Shown: positions 45,646 to 55,860 of the stretch, piece after piece
Numbering within the stretch: the stretch's first letter is position 1
Layout of the letters: the number at the start of each line of letters is the position of its first letter
Assembly: GCA_030762895.1 (NCBI GenBank)
Contig: CM061066.1
Coordinates: 120,126,715-120,190,714 of the forward strand
Origin: Sophora flavescens
Taxonomy: Eukaryota > Streptophyta > Magnoliopsida > Fabales > Fabaceae
Length of the DNA stretch: 64,000 nucleotides
Direction of reading: 5' to 3'
Notes under the pieces: generated by a model
What the model saw: only the letters and a program-made list of their open reading frames with translations
Database searches by the model: none
What the model was told of the DNA's origin: nothing
Position numbers and translations under genes: made by a program

Positions 45646-46158
45646 TAGATGTGTAGTTAATTATATTCGTATATGAATTTACATTTATATACTTAAAAGC
45701 TAATCGTTATGTTTTTTCTATCAATGGGTTTTGGTTTTTTGTCCCCCATTGATTCTTTGTATTTCTTTTCTTTTAATAAAATTTAAGGGTACTCTTTTTC
45801 CATAATCATGTTTTTATCCCTAAGGAGGGTTTTGCATCATAAGGTTTTAACGAGGCCATTTTTTGCTAAATTTAAGCGTGTGCAAATTCTGTAATGTATG
45901 CATTATTTTGTATTTTGAACTGTTAACTGAATGCAGGGATAGCTTGGGAAAGGATATATTTTATAAGAAATATAAAAAAAAATAATACTTTTAACATCTG
46001 TTAACTTAAACAACTGATGTTAAATGTGAACTGTTACGTCAATTGTTAACAGACGTTAAAAATTATACTTTTAACATCTGTTGGAACAACACCAGGTTTT
46101 TTTTTCAGACGTCAAAAAATACTTTTAACTGACATAAAAAATACTTCCTACACTAATG
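45646..46158. other. 3' end and subterminal repeats of element A
   Basis: Noncoding tail matching B's 37085-37200 (TGAATGCAGGGATAGCTTGG), then TTTTAACATCTGTT-type hairpins (45985-46140), a mutated form of the left-end motif. Confidence 0.75.
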
Positions 46159-46167
46159 TTTCCATCA

Positions 46168-46265
46168 TATATTTTTTTAAAGACACAAATATATTAAAAG
46201 AGTACACGAGGTCCCGAACCCGTTACAAAATCAAAAAGCACCACCACAAAATTACAAAAGAGTCG
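46168..46265 (-). repeat. LINE 3' tail fragment
   Basis: T-rich start, then AGACACAAATATATTAAAAG and CGAGGTCCCGAACCCG. Reversed, this is a plant LINE 3' end with A tail. It is cut on the right by the TIR element at 46266. Confidence 0.55.
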
Positions 46266-46352
46266 TGCTAAATGAACACGGTTTTTGCAACATCGTATGT
46301 GACACTGCTACAGTGGCGTACATGTTGTGAGCCGTTGGATCTATGATTAATG

Positions 46353-46577
46353 TTATTCTGTCCATAAATTTAATTTATTAATTATGATTTTTATTAACTC
46401 TATTTTTCTATCATATTCTTTACAATCACAATACTCACAGTGATATTCCATATGTTTGTTACATGTATCGGTAGCTTCAGCTTTTAATTCTTGTATTAAT
46501 CTTTTTAGTACATCTTGATTTGTTAAATCTAGCATACTTAATTTGTGTACAAATTTTTCTATATTTTGGGAATCCAT
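46353..46577 (-). pseudogene. Small caulimovirid frame next to the primer site
   Basis: A 74-codon frame with a Cys/His-containing block (HCEYCDCKEYDRKIEL). It sits just downstream of the primer site and ends at the left border of the viral sequence. Function unknown; it may be the start of a frame whose continuation lies at the other end (53000-53780) because the genome is permuted. Confidence 0.4.
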
Positions 46578-46604
46578 ATGTAATTATCTTTTCAATCTAT
46601 TCAA

Positions 46605-46616
46605 GCTCTGATACCA
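46605..46616 (-). promoter_or_regulatory. Initiator tRNA-Met primer-binding site
   Basis: Minus strand TGGTATCAGAGC, the 12-nt complement of the plant initiator tRNA-Met 3' end, used by caulimovirids to prime minus-strand DNA synthesis. Confidence 0.88.
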
Positions 46617-46673
46617 AAATGGTACCACCCTTTTTAGTGATTTAATTAGTGGAATATATTTTATTTGATTCAT

Positions 46674-46859
46674 CTAATCATCTAGTAAGTCATAATCTTC
46701 ATATATATCTGAATCATCATATTCAAAGGCCAATCCTAGTTCTTCCATGTAATTCCATTCTATATCTAATGAAATAACTGCTAAATAGTAGTCTTCTTGT
46801 CTATACTGGGCTTTTATCTTTTCAATTATTAATTGTTTACAGTCGGTAGGTAAATTCAT
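46674..46859 (-). pseudogene. Small caulimovirid-region frame
   Basis: A 61-codon acidic frame (VISLDIEWNYMEELGLAFEY) between the movement-protein frame and the primer site. No family recognised. Its position matches the small frame that follows the movement protein in soymoviruses. Confidence 0.4.
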
Positions 46860-47248
46860 TACTAATTACACTTATTATTTCCTTTTCCGTTTGATCATCA
46901 AATTCAGAATATATTTCTATTGTTTATTCGTTATCACTATCTTCAAAAGGTGATGCTTCTATCTTAAAATAATTAGATGGTGTTAACCTAGATCTTGACG
47001 ATTCCATTTTTTCTATTTTTTCTATTCCTTTGATGATTTGTTTTCTATGTTTTTCTCTTTTGTTTCTTAAATTGATAAGTTCTTTTTCCTTTTTTATAAT
47101 ATGTTTTTCTATTTGTTTTCGATCTTTGTTTTCTAAATCTTTTTAAGATAATGATCATAGATATTCATAAAATCTTTCATATTTCTTTTGTCTTGTTTTA
47201 TTTTGTTATAAGATTCTTTTTAAATCTTTCTTAATTCTTCTCCTCTAT

Positions 47249-47752
47249 TCATATTCTATTTCTTAAGTATTGAGCTAAATCTCTTACTTGGTTTGATAAT
47301 TTATTTATATTTTCGTCTTTATTTATTGCTTCTGTTTCAGGGAAAGTAATTGGTTTTGGAATTTGTCTAAAACTTAATGATTTTGGATTTCTTATAGATA
47401 TTCCTAATTCAGTTAAGTCATTTCTTTTAGGGTAGTAAAATTTTCCTATTTCTTCAAAAAGTTTTGGTATGTCTATTCTATCATTATTTCCGAAAATAAT
47501 GCTATGGTGAGAATTTGTTAATGCATAATTAACACAGTAAGTAATTGAGAAGATTTTATCTCCAGATCTCTTTAGGTTGTTTCTTAAGAATCTATGTTCC
47601 ATAGTTAATGATTGATCTAGTCTATGGGTATCTAATGGTATACCAATATTTGGGTGTATCTCAAATTTTAAGTTAACATAAGCTAAATTTCCTTCAATTA
47701 CTATTTTGTCTTTCAGATCTGTTATTCTATCATCCTTAAATACTAATTCCAT
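47249..47752 (-). pseudogene. Caulimovirid movement protein, partial
   Basis: A 167-codon frame with NLAYVNLKFEIHPNIGIPLD and SHHSIIFGNNDRIDIP, characteristic of the 30K-type movement protein that lets virus pass through plasmodesmata. The N-terminal part upstream (about 47755-48180) is in other frames and contains stops, so the protein is shorter than usual for the family. Confidence 0.65.
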
Positions 47753-48375
47753 GGGTGAATTTATTCCTTCCTGAAAGGTTGCTTTAATTAAAAACCTGTA
47801 TGGCTCCTATATGAATATAGCCAATCTTCCTTCTATGTGATTCCTTTTTAAATTTCTTTTTAGATCGATTAATTTCTTTTTATTCAATAATTGTATACAA
47901 GTATTTCCTTGGGCTTCGATATATCGATTGGAGTTTCATTAATTATCTTTCCATAGTATATGATATTTTCCTTCGATTAAATCTTTTCATTATTCCTCCA
48001 AGTTTTTTCATATTTGCATCTTTTGCTAAATTTAAATCTTCTTTTTGTATTTTCTGAAATAATTTTGGATCTATCGAATAATTCCTTCACAATTTCCATC
48101 TTCTTCATAATTTGTATATGTTCTACATCAGTATTATCAATTTTTCTCTTTCTATTTCAGACATAACTAATTTCTAGTATAAGTTGAAGGTTGATAAGTC
48201 ATACCCGATTTGGGTTTCTTTGAAATTCCTTTTGAATTCTTCGGTCCACATTTGCTTCCGTTTAGTCAAGTTGAAATTCAATCGTGAAGTAGTTTAAGTG
48301 AAGTTGTTTGGAGAGAAATTTTAGTAGTGAAAGTAGTATTTGATGAGAAGTAGTAGAACATATATGAAAGTAGTT

Positions 48376-48636
48376 TTTATTGATGAAAAGTAGTGGAAAT
48401 ACATAGAACGAATCCACTCTCAAGGATTCGACTAGCAAAGCTAGCACAATTCTCTTCTAGAGTGAATTTCTCAAAGATGAGAGGGTTCTTCTTAAACTCG
48501 CTCTGATTTACCTCAGCATAAGAGGACTTATTTATACACCTAAGGGGGCTAGGTAATTTACACAAAAGTCCTTACATTATTTAATCTATTAGACTTTCAA
48601 TAATTTACTTGATGACCTGAGTGCTTACGTCATTCT
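48376..48636 (-). promoter_or_regulatory. Caulimovirid promoter and polyadenylation region
   Basis: On the minus strand, after the transactivator frame, there is TGACGTAAG (48624-48632, an as-1-like motif), then TATAAATA (48529-48536) about 90 nt further, then AATAAA (48376-48381) about 150 nt beyond the TATA box. This spacing is what the terminally redundant pregenomic RNA of caulimovirids requires. Activity in the plant is not shown. Confidence 0.6.
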
Positions 48637-49898
48637 TCTATTATTGCTTCATCCGAGTCTTTATCTTCTTGCCGACAATCCTTTTTTGTCACACATCTTT
48701 CACATGCATGATTACCATTTTCTTTAATCATTGAGCAAAGTAGGTTGAGGACAGCTGGCTGATAATTCATGGATAGTCCATGGAGTGTGTAGAAAGGTAG
48801 TTCGAAATTTGTCAGTAGTGCCAAGTCTTTTTCTCTGATAATTTTTCCACTAGTCTTGCTTAGGAGCAAAGTATGTGGTCCTTTGTATAGAGCTTTAATG
48901 AAGGAATCTTTTCCAATAATTTGACACTGAGTGAAAATGCTTGCTAGTTGGTTAGCTAAGATCGTAGCAATCTTTTCTTCATCATAGTCTTCACCAGTTG
49001 GTTCATCTCTCATAGAGAAGCTATTATTGTTTACCCCAATAAAGATTAAGTTCTTTGGTGGTTGCTTAGTAGTGAAATCTGGATAAGTTGAATAGAACTT
49101 CAAGAAGATAGTCCTATCCTTTGCAACATTTCTTTTGTAATTTTGGATGGCTTCTTTCAGATTATATGGGAACAGGCTGATTTCTTCCAAGTCTTTGTTT
49201 AAGTAAAGACATTCAATAAGTCCAAATTGGAACATATTAAATGCAAGTATTGACGATGCTCCAGGAGTAATTATAGCTTTAACCCCGAAAATGTTTCGGT
49301 TTACCATATAAAAACAATTAGTTTTTTCTTTTTCAGACCAGTTGGTCAGTCTTTTTAGATTTTCATGGAATTTTTCTTTTGAAAATTGGATTTGAAGTTC
49401 ATGATCTTTTCTGGAAGTAATTTGGTAGTCATCAATGGAAGAAGGAATTCTTCCGAGTACCTTTAATGAAGTCTTTGGTTCTGGTGGAGTTCTTATCGTT
49501 TCAGAAAAAGTTCTTGGGCCAAGATAGACTTCTTTGCCCTTATTATGTTCTTCTTGATAATTCTTCAAAGCTTGTTCAGCTTCTTCTTTAGTACGAAATC
49601 CTTTGTGATGAACTCCGGAAAGTCCAATACAGTGAGGGGCTGCTTTGTGCCATTCATCGTAAATACCTGGATGTGGTCCATTGAAAATGGCATGCCATTT
49701 TTCTTTAGTATTTTCCTGTACTTGTTGACTTATATTTTTCAGTACATCTTCTTCTGAGGATTTTCCTTTTGCTTGTAGTTGAAACTCCAGTACTTCAATG
49801 TTTGTTTTGATCAAGTCTAATTCCATTATTTTTTGTTTCTCCAGCATCCTTTGAAGTTTGATCTGCTTCAGTATTTCTTCAGTTGTTTGTTGCTCCAT
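48630..49898 (-). CDS. Caulimovirid transactivator/viroplasmin-like protein
   Basis: A 422-codon uninterrupted frame. Residues about 68-112 contain WHAIFNGPHPGIYDEWHKAA and GFRTKEEAEQALKNY, the viroplasmin domain also found at the N-terminus of some eukaryotic RNases H. In caulimovirids this protein supports reinitiation of translation on polycistronic RNA and forms inclusion bodies. A short coiled-coil-like N-terminus and a Cys-rich C-terminus (ACERCVTKKDC) are visible. It overlaps the polymerase frame by 31 nt. Whether it is transcribed is unknown. Confidence 0.8.
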   Translation of the reverse strand: MEQQTTEEILKQIKLQRMLEKQKIMELDLIKTNIEVLEFQLQAKGKSSEEDVLKNISQQVQENTKEKWHAIFNGPHPGIYDEWHKAAPHCIGLSGVHHKGFRTKEEAEQALKNYQEEHNKGKEVYLGPRTFSETIRTPPEPKTSLKVLGRIPSSIDDYQITSRKDHELQIQFSKEKFHENLKRLTNWSEKEKTNCFYMVNRNIFGVKAIITPGASSILAFNMFQFGLIECLYLNKDLEEISLFPYNLKEAIQNYKRNVAKDRTIFLKFYSTYPDFTTKQPPKNLIFIGVNNNSFSMRDEPTGEDYDEEKIATILANQLASIFTQCQIIGKDSFIKALYKGPHTLLLSKTSGKIIREKDLALLTNFELPFYTLHGLSMNYQPAVLNLLCSMIKENGNHACERCVTKKDCRQEDKDSDEAIIEE

Positions 49899-50755
49899 TC
49901 TCTTGATAATATATCTACAAGAACATTTTTATCTCCTTTAATATGGGAGATTGAGTAATTGTATTCGGCAAGTTTCATTTGCCATCTAATCAATCGTCCT
50001 TGTTTATAAGTTCCTTTATGGTTTAAGTTCTTAAAACCTGCAACATAATTAGAGTCCGTTCGGACAATGAATTCTTTATCCAGTATATAAATCCGATGTT
50101 TTTCTAACATACGGATCAATGCCAGTGTTTCCTTTTCATGAGTAGGATAATTAATTTCACTGTCTGAAAAAGTTCCAGACATGTATCGACATAGTAATTC
50201 ATTTTTGTATCCAGGGGGTTTTGCTTTCATAACACCTCCCCAACAGTCATTTGAGGCATCAGTCTCAATAATAATTAAATCATCATCCGATGGATGATAT
50301 AGCTCAGGAAGATCCTGGCATAAGTCTTTCATTTTAATAATAAGTCTATCATCCTCTTCAGTCCATGTCCAGAGGGCATCTTTCTTGAGCTTTTGTTGAA
50401 GTATTCTTCTTTCTGCTGCAAGATTCTTAATAAAACTTTCATTCGAAATATATGTTAGTATTCCAAGAAATCTTTGTAAATCTTTTTTATCCTTTAATTT
50501 TGTTGGAAAATTCTGAAGTTTTTCTAATACATCTCGCTGCATTATTATTTTCCCTTTTTCAATTTCTAGTCCTAAGTAATTAATCCTGTTTTGGGCTAAG
50601 ACAGCCTTTTTCTTACTTAAAACTATTCCATGTTCATAACATTTGTTGAGAACTAATTCTATCTTTTTGAAATGATCATTTAATCCTTTATTAGAAAAGA
50701 TTAATATATCATCAATATAAATAAGACAAAAGTCTTTGAATTCTTTGAGAATCAA
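49868..50755 (-). pseudogene. Caulimovirid polymerase: RT C-part and RNase H
   Basis: A 295-codon frame beginning just before the RT catalytic box (CLIYIDDILIF). RNase H follows, with IIETDASNDCWGGVMKA, ETLALIRMLEKHRIYI and VRTDSNYVAGF. The frame is closed upstream by a stop near 50756-50760, so RT motifs to the right (50760-51240) are cut off from it. Confidence 0.82.
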
Positions 50756-51240
50756 ATCTATTCTTCATTGGAAAATTCCCGGTGATTGCTTCATTCCCAT
50801 TGGAAGTACATTCCATTCATATTGACCTCGAGGACAACTGAATGCTGTTAATGCTTTTGATTCTTCAGTTAATCTAATTTGGTAAAATCCAGATTTACAG
50901 TCAAAGGTACTAAATCAATTCATATTTCTAATTCTTTCAATAATTAAGTATTTTCTTGGGAGAAAATAAGCGTCTCCTTCCATAGCATCATTAATTTACT
51001 TGTAACTAATTACCATTCTTCTTTTTCCTCTTTTGATTTCATTATGATTTTCTACATAAAAAGCTGGTGCAGAGTGCTTACTTTTCGATGGTCTAATTAA
51101 TCCTTTTTGACACATTTCTTCAATATCTTTTGAAAATTCATCTCTATCTATTTTTGTATAAATCATTGGTTTACATTTTACTTCTTTTGTTGGATCTTTT
51201 AGTTTCAATTCGACTAATTCAGGATTTCTATTAATATTTG
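50756..51240 (-). pseudogene. Caulimovirid RT N-terminal part, broken
   Basis: The frame 50996-51208 has CQKGLIRPSKSKHSAPAFYV and RMVISYK, the early RT motifs. Further motifs lie in 50760-50995, separated by stops at several points. It is the 5' portion of the same polymerase gene. Confidence 0.7.
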
Positions 51241-51445
51241 GATCTAAAGGGTTTTCGCTACAAAACTTATCTAAAAGTTCTTCTAAGTGGGCATGAATTA
51301 TTCTATTTGGTTCTAAATTTACTAGTACATGACGAATTTTGGTGCAAATTAAACTAATTATCTCACCACGTTTCAGCTGTTGAAACTTTGATGAATAAGT
51401 ACATTCAGAAAAATGAATAATTGGAATTTTTATAATCTCGCGGTG

Positions 51446-51841
51446 TTACCTTTGATAAATATATGGTGTCTTTAAGGTAATATATTCCAGATATTGGCAA
51501 AACGGTGCGTATAGTCTTAAGAAATTATTTCCAATAATTACATCTATTCCGGTTTCTTGTTTATATATCGTAGGTATTATAAATATTTTTTCTTGTATGA
51601 CTAAAGTAATTCTTTTTGCTATCCAATATAGAGGATGGATTGATCCATCTGCAATTTGTATTTTTAGTGGTTTTTCTAATCTTTCCCAGTTATCAAGAAG
51701 TGCTTTTGTCGCAAGGCAAAGACTTGCTCCGGTATCTATATAGGCTTCTGTTTCTTTATTACTTTTTTCTATCAGTATTTTTATATAAGTATTATTCGGA
51801 TTTTGTTTCTTCGGAAGATAATTCATCTTTTGAATATTCAT
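51446..51841 (-). pseudogene. Caulimovirid aspartic protease
   Basis: A 131-codon frame with AYIDTGASLCLA, the retropepsin-like DTGA active site, followed by IIPTIYKQETGIDVIIGNNF. It is the N-terminal domain of the caulimovirid polymerase polyprotein. It overlaps the coat-protein frame by 50 nt; the link to RT (51240-51445) is interrupted. Confidence 0.75.
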
Positions 51842-52484
51842 ATATACTTACATCTGAATTACTTAATTCTTCTTCTAATGGTTCAAGTTCATATATTTGG
51901 AAAACCTGTTTTATTAATTTTGATTTTTCTTTAAAATCTTTTTCTTTTCTTTGAGGGCATTCATTGGCATAATGTCCTTCAATATTACATATCCAACAAA
52001 CACATTTCTTTTTTCCTTTTGGGCAGTATTTTCTTGGTGTCGATCTTTTTCTTCTAAAATATTTTTTCTTATTATTTTTATAATAAGTTTTCTTTCTAGG
52101 ATAAGTTTTTCGTAAGTTTGTTTTTTTATAGTATTTTCTTTTTCTTCTTATTATTTTATCCCAACTATATTTTCCTGGTTTTTCTATTTCTGGAATGTCA
52201 CAACAAATGGCGGTACTTCCTCTATTCAATTGTCTTATTGTTTCCCTATTCAAACATTGTTCTCTTAATTCTTGATATAAGAGTTTAATAATTCCTCCTA
52301 ATGTATTTGCTGTCTCTTCTGGTCTTGTTTCCCAAAGTCTATTAATTTTTGAATTAAGTGGATATGGTAATTTATCTATAAAGATATATTTATATATTTC
52401 CTTAGTTTCTTCATTCAATTGATAATAATATTTTTGATATTCGCAGATAAAGCTTTCAATCTGGCACATATCGCATATTTGCAT
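51792..52484 (-). pseudogene. Caulimovirid coat protein, C-terminal part
   Basis: A 230-codon frame with a long Lys/Arg-rich tract (about 110-160) followed by the zinc knuckle CWICNIEGHYANEC (CCHC) and an acidic end, the usual coat-protein layout. The N-terminal portion (52500-53040) is in other frames, including 52824-53006 (GKSLKRKWEEYKYTPDGAWD). Confidence 0.75.
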
Positions 52485-53790
52485 TCTATTTAAATGTGAT
52501 TTGGCATTTTCAAGTAGGGTTTTATTTGCCTTTGTGTTCCATCATATTATATCCTAAGAATTCTTGATGAATTAGTGTCATTACCAATTTAACATAATCC
52601 ATGTTGTTGTCCACCATTCTTCCATAATTAATCCAGTCTTCGTCTTTAATTCCAATTAAGAATTTTTGTACATTTCCTGATATTTTGAAAGTTACAAAAT
52701 TCTTGGTTTCTATAAAGTTAGTTGTTTAAATCTTTCATCAGTCAAGATTATTAATATCATTTCATTAGTCCATTTTAATAAGACATCTTCTTTATTTCTT
52801 ATACAGTCAAGGTCTAAAATATTTCATGTATTATTATATCGATGTTTAAATTCTTCTTGAATTTTTGTCCATTTATTATTCTTTCTTGCATATCCCTTAT
52901 TATACATAGTTTCTTCTTCATGTCTATCCCAAGCTCCATCGGGTGTATATTTATATTCTTCCCATTTTCTTTTAAGACTTTTTCCGCTATATTCTCCTTT
53001 TTCCATTCTTATGTGATTTTCTTCAGATTCTGAGGATGAACTGTAATTTAAAATTATTTCTTCGTTTTCATTGTTTTCTGTATCTTTTTTTATCTATTCG
53101 TTCTATCTTATGTATTTGGTTATTTTCTTCTTCGACAATTTTAAGTTGTTCTAGTAATTGCTGAATTTCTTCTAAATCATTTGATTTTATTAATGTTTCC
53201 ATATATTCATCTTTTATCCTCTCCATGCGGATACAGGTGTAGGTATTTTTTATGGTTCTTGAATTAATTCTTGTTTAATTATTATTTTTTCTAAATCCTT
53301 TGCTTCAAACATTTCTTCTAATTCCTTTTTTGTTATACATTTATTATTTTCTTCATTTTTTAAGAGGTCTTCTAATTGTTCTAGAATGATTTTTATTCTA
53401 TTAGTATCTTCATTTTTATCTATTTCTTTTCCTCTGCTTATATTATATAATGTTTCTTTAATATCTTTTATTTCATTTTGTCTTTTTTGTATTCTATTGC
53501 AAGTATAATTTACAATTTTTTATATATTTTCTATTAGTTGAATAATATTTTTATTTATATCTTTTATAATATTTTTCAATTCCATAAAACCTAACTATAT
53601 TTCTTCGGATAATCCCATTATCCTATATAATTTTCTAATTCTTGTTTGAGTCTTGCTATTCTTTTTCTAACCATTTCTTGTTGGTATAGAACATAATTAT
53701 TTTGGTCTAATTTTTCTAGTACCTCTAAGTATTTTCTTAGCTCGTAAATATATTTTTTATTGTCAAAACTCTATTCATTATTGAAAAAGT
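52485..53790 (-). pseudogene. Caulimovirid upstream region, degenerate
   Basis: Broken frames, partly coat-protein N-terminus and partly Glu/Lys/Ile-rich coiled-coil-like text (53040-53640), where the small aphid-factor and virion-associated frames would be expected. No complete frame could be defined. Confidence 0.45.
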
Positions 53791-53894
53791 AGTTTGTAAT
53801 AGTTGTATACGGTGTATGATGTTGATTTGTGTGCCAAATTATCAATTCTGATTACAAAAATCCCAGCAAAATCCAGCTATATCCACTACAATAA

Positions 53895-54562
53895 TGCTAA
53901 ACGGACACACTTTTACAGACATCATACGGTTACACCGTATGAACAGTGCCGCACAATGCGGCAGTGTAGCTGCATTCTGAGGCACTATAGCAAATCTTTT
54001 TTTTAAAATTTAAATTTTTTTATAAATAATTTTTTTGATTAAGTATGTGTCAATATCTGGTGAATTCATTATCTGGTGAATGAGTTTTTTGAAAAATAAT
54101 TTTTTTGATTAAGTATATGCAAATATATGGTGAATCCGGTATAAATATTGGTGAATTCAGTTCATTATCTGGTGAATAGGTTTTTTTGAGAAAAAAATTG
54201 TGGTTTAAGTATGTGTAAATATATGGTGAATGAGGTATAAATATCTGGTGAATTCAGTTCATTATTTGGTGAATGTTTTTTTTTTTATAAATAAATTTTT
54301 TGGTTAAGTATGTGTAAATATCTGGTGAATGGGTATTTTTGATAAATAAATTTTTTGGTTAAGTATGTGCAAATATATGGTGAATGATATACAAATATCT
54401 GGTGAATTCAGTTCATTATCTGGTGAATTGGTTTTTTTAGAAATAAAATTTTTATTTTTTAAAAAAATTCAAAATTTAATAAAAATAAAAATAAATTGGT
54501 TTTACAGTAGCACTATTATAGCAGGTGTCATATTTGTGTCCAAAAAACGTGTCCATTTAGCA
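53895..54562. mobile_element. CTGGTGAAT MITE, copy 2
   Basis: Ends TGCTAAACGGACACAC (53895) and CGTGTCCATTTAGCA (54562) are inverted. After the left end comes a CATACGGTTACACCGTATG hairpin and a GC-containing block (GTGCCGCACAATGCGGCAGT). The interior repeats ATATCTGGTGAATTCAGTTC. It is a relative of 27127-27869. Confidence 0.8.
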
Positions 54563-54718
54563 CAGCTCATGATAAATACAGGGAGTCCGTCCTATATATA
54601 CAACGTAAGGAAATATTTTAAATATTTTAAAATTTTAAAATATTATTTTAAATACCCGTTGAGTTTACAGGTAAGGAAATTCGTAAGGAGAGGGACATGA
54701 TGAAAGACCATAATAAAA
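54563..54718. other. Spacer between MITE copies
   Basis: AT-rich; contains two palindromic AAAATATTTT-like stretches (54615-54650) and no gene. Confidence 0.5.
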
Positions 54719-55687
54719 ACTAAACGGATACGGATTTGTGGCACACGTACGGTGATACCGTATGAAGAGTGCAGCACAGTGCGGTACTGTGTGGCACTGT
54801 AGTCGATCTTTTTTTTTAATTTAAATTTTTTTTATAAATAATTTTTTTGATTAAGTATGTGTCAATATCTGGTGAATCGAGTACAAATATCTGGTGAATT
54901 CAGTTCATTATCTGATGAATGGGTTTTTTTGAGAAATAATTTTTTTGATTAAGTATGTGCAAATATATGGTGAATCCGATATAAATATCTAGTGAATTCA
55001 GTTCATTATCTGGTGAATATGTTTTTTTGAGAAAAAAATTGTGGTTTAAGTATGTTTAAATATATGGTGAATCAGGTATAAATATCTGGTGAATTCAGTT
55101 TATTATCTGGTGAATGTGTTTTTTTTTTATAAATAAATTTTGTTGGTTAAGTATGTGTAAATATCTGGTGAATCGGGTACAAATATCTGATGAGTTCAAT
55201 TCATTATCTGGTGAATGAGTTTTTTTTAGAAATAATTTTTTTGGTTAAATATGTGCAAATATCTGGTGAATCAGGTATAAATATATGGTGAATGTGTTTT
55301 TTTGAGAAATAAATTTTGGTTAAGTATGTGCAAATATATGGTGAATCAGATATAAATATCTGGTGAATTCAGTTCATTATTTGGTGAATGTGTTTTTTTA
55401 ATAAATAAATTTTTTGGTTAAGTATGTGTAAATATCTGGTGAATGAGTTTTTTTTATAAATAAATTTTTTGATTCAGTATGTGCAAATATTTGGTGAATC
55501 ATGTACAAATATCTAGTGAATCATGTACAAATATCTGGTGAATTCAATTTATTATCCGGTGAATGAGTTTTTTTAGAAATAATTTTTTTTAAAAAAGTCA
55601 AAATTTTTAAAAAAAAATACTGCTACAGTAGCACTACAGTAACAGTATCACGTACGATGTCTTATTCTTTTTTTTGTCAAATTAGCA
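54719..55687. mobile_element. CTGGTGAAT MITE, copy 3
   Basis: The left end CTAAACGGATACGG and right end TTTTGTCAAATTAGCA are weakly inverted. The block GTACGGTGATACCGTATG and the CTGGTGAAT units are shared with copy 2. It is longer because it has more internal units. The exact left border is uncertain. Confidence 0.7.
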
Positions 55688-55704
55688 ATCCACTACCTCT
55701 TTTT

Positions 55705-55860
55705 ATTAATTAAATGTTGACTTCGCAAATTCTACACAAATGAAAAACTCCCCATCGCAAATTTCAATTGTTAGGCAGTTTGCAGACTTAGAATTTCACG
55801 TAGTTTCAGTAAAGTCATGATTCTTTGCTGTTCGTTGTGTCGGGCTCTCAAGGAATATAT
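55705..55860 (+). other. Apyrase 3' flank resumes
   Basis: ATTAATTAAATGTTGACTTCG matches the flank of the pseudogene copy (10704-10730). It continues host sequence cut at CTTTCCATCATAT (46170). Confidence 0.65.

Larger units (their letters stand above)
33366..46158 (+). mobile_element. CACTA transposon with coding region (element A)
   Basis: Ends CACTAGTGCAAAATA (33366) and ...CTACACTAATG (46158). Target duplication TTT at 33363-33365 and 46159-46161. The paralogous apyrase flank (10662, CTTGCTTTCCATCATATG) is the empty site. Inside are a TPase-associated domain, TNP2 transposase and Ulp1-like protease on the plus strand. Nested insertions total 6.3 kb; without them A is about 6.45 kb. Frameshifts and stops make it non-functional in coding terms. 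Confidence 0.92.
46345..53790 (-). mobile_element. Endogenous caulimovirid (soymovirus-like), permuted
   Basis: On the minus strand the order is a coiled/acidic region, coat protein with zinc knuckle, aspartic protease, RT/RNase H, transactivator, an intergenic promoter-like region, movement protein, small frames and a tRNA-Met primer site. A circular genome of about 7.4 kb opened between 46345 and 53790 explains this. The primer site lying after the movement-protein frame, not before it, resembles soymoviruses. Several frames carry stops or shifts. It is a genomic relic and not evidence of infection. Confidence 0.85.
46266..53844. mobile_element. TIR element enclosing a caulimovirid sequence
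   Basis: The left end TGCTAAATGAACACGG (46266), with CATCGTATGTGACACTGCTA behind it, and the right end GTGTGCCAAATTATCA (53844), preceded by GGTGTATGATG, resemble the ends of the CTGGTGAAT MITE family (27127, 53895, 54719). Everything between about 46345 and 53790 is caulimovirid-like. So viral DNA lies where the MITE interior should be. No clear target duplication was found. Confidence 0.55.

Noticed and set aside
46345..53790. Free virus or contamination
   Set aside because: The sequence is flanked on both sides by host repeats and contains inactivating changes, so it is integrated.
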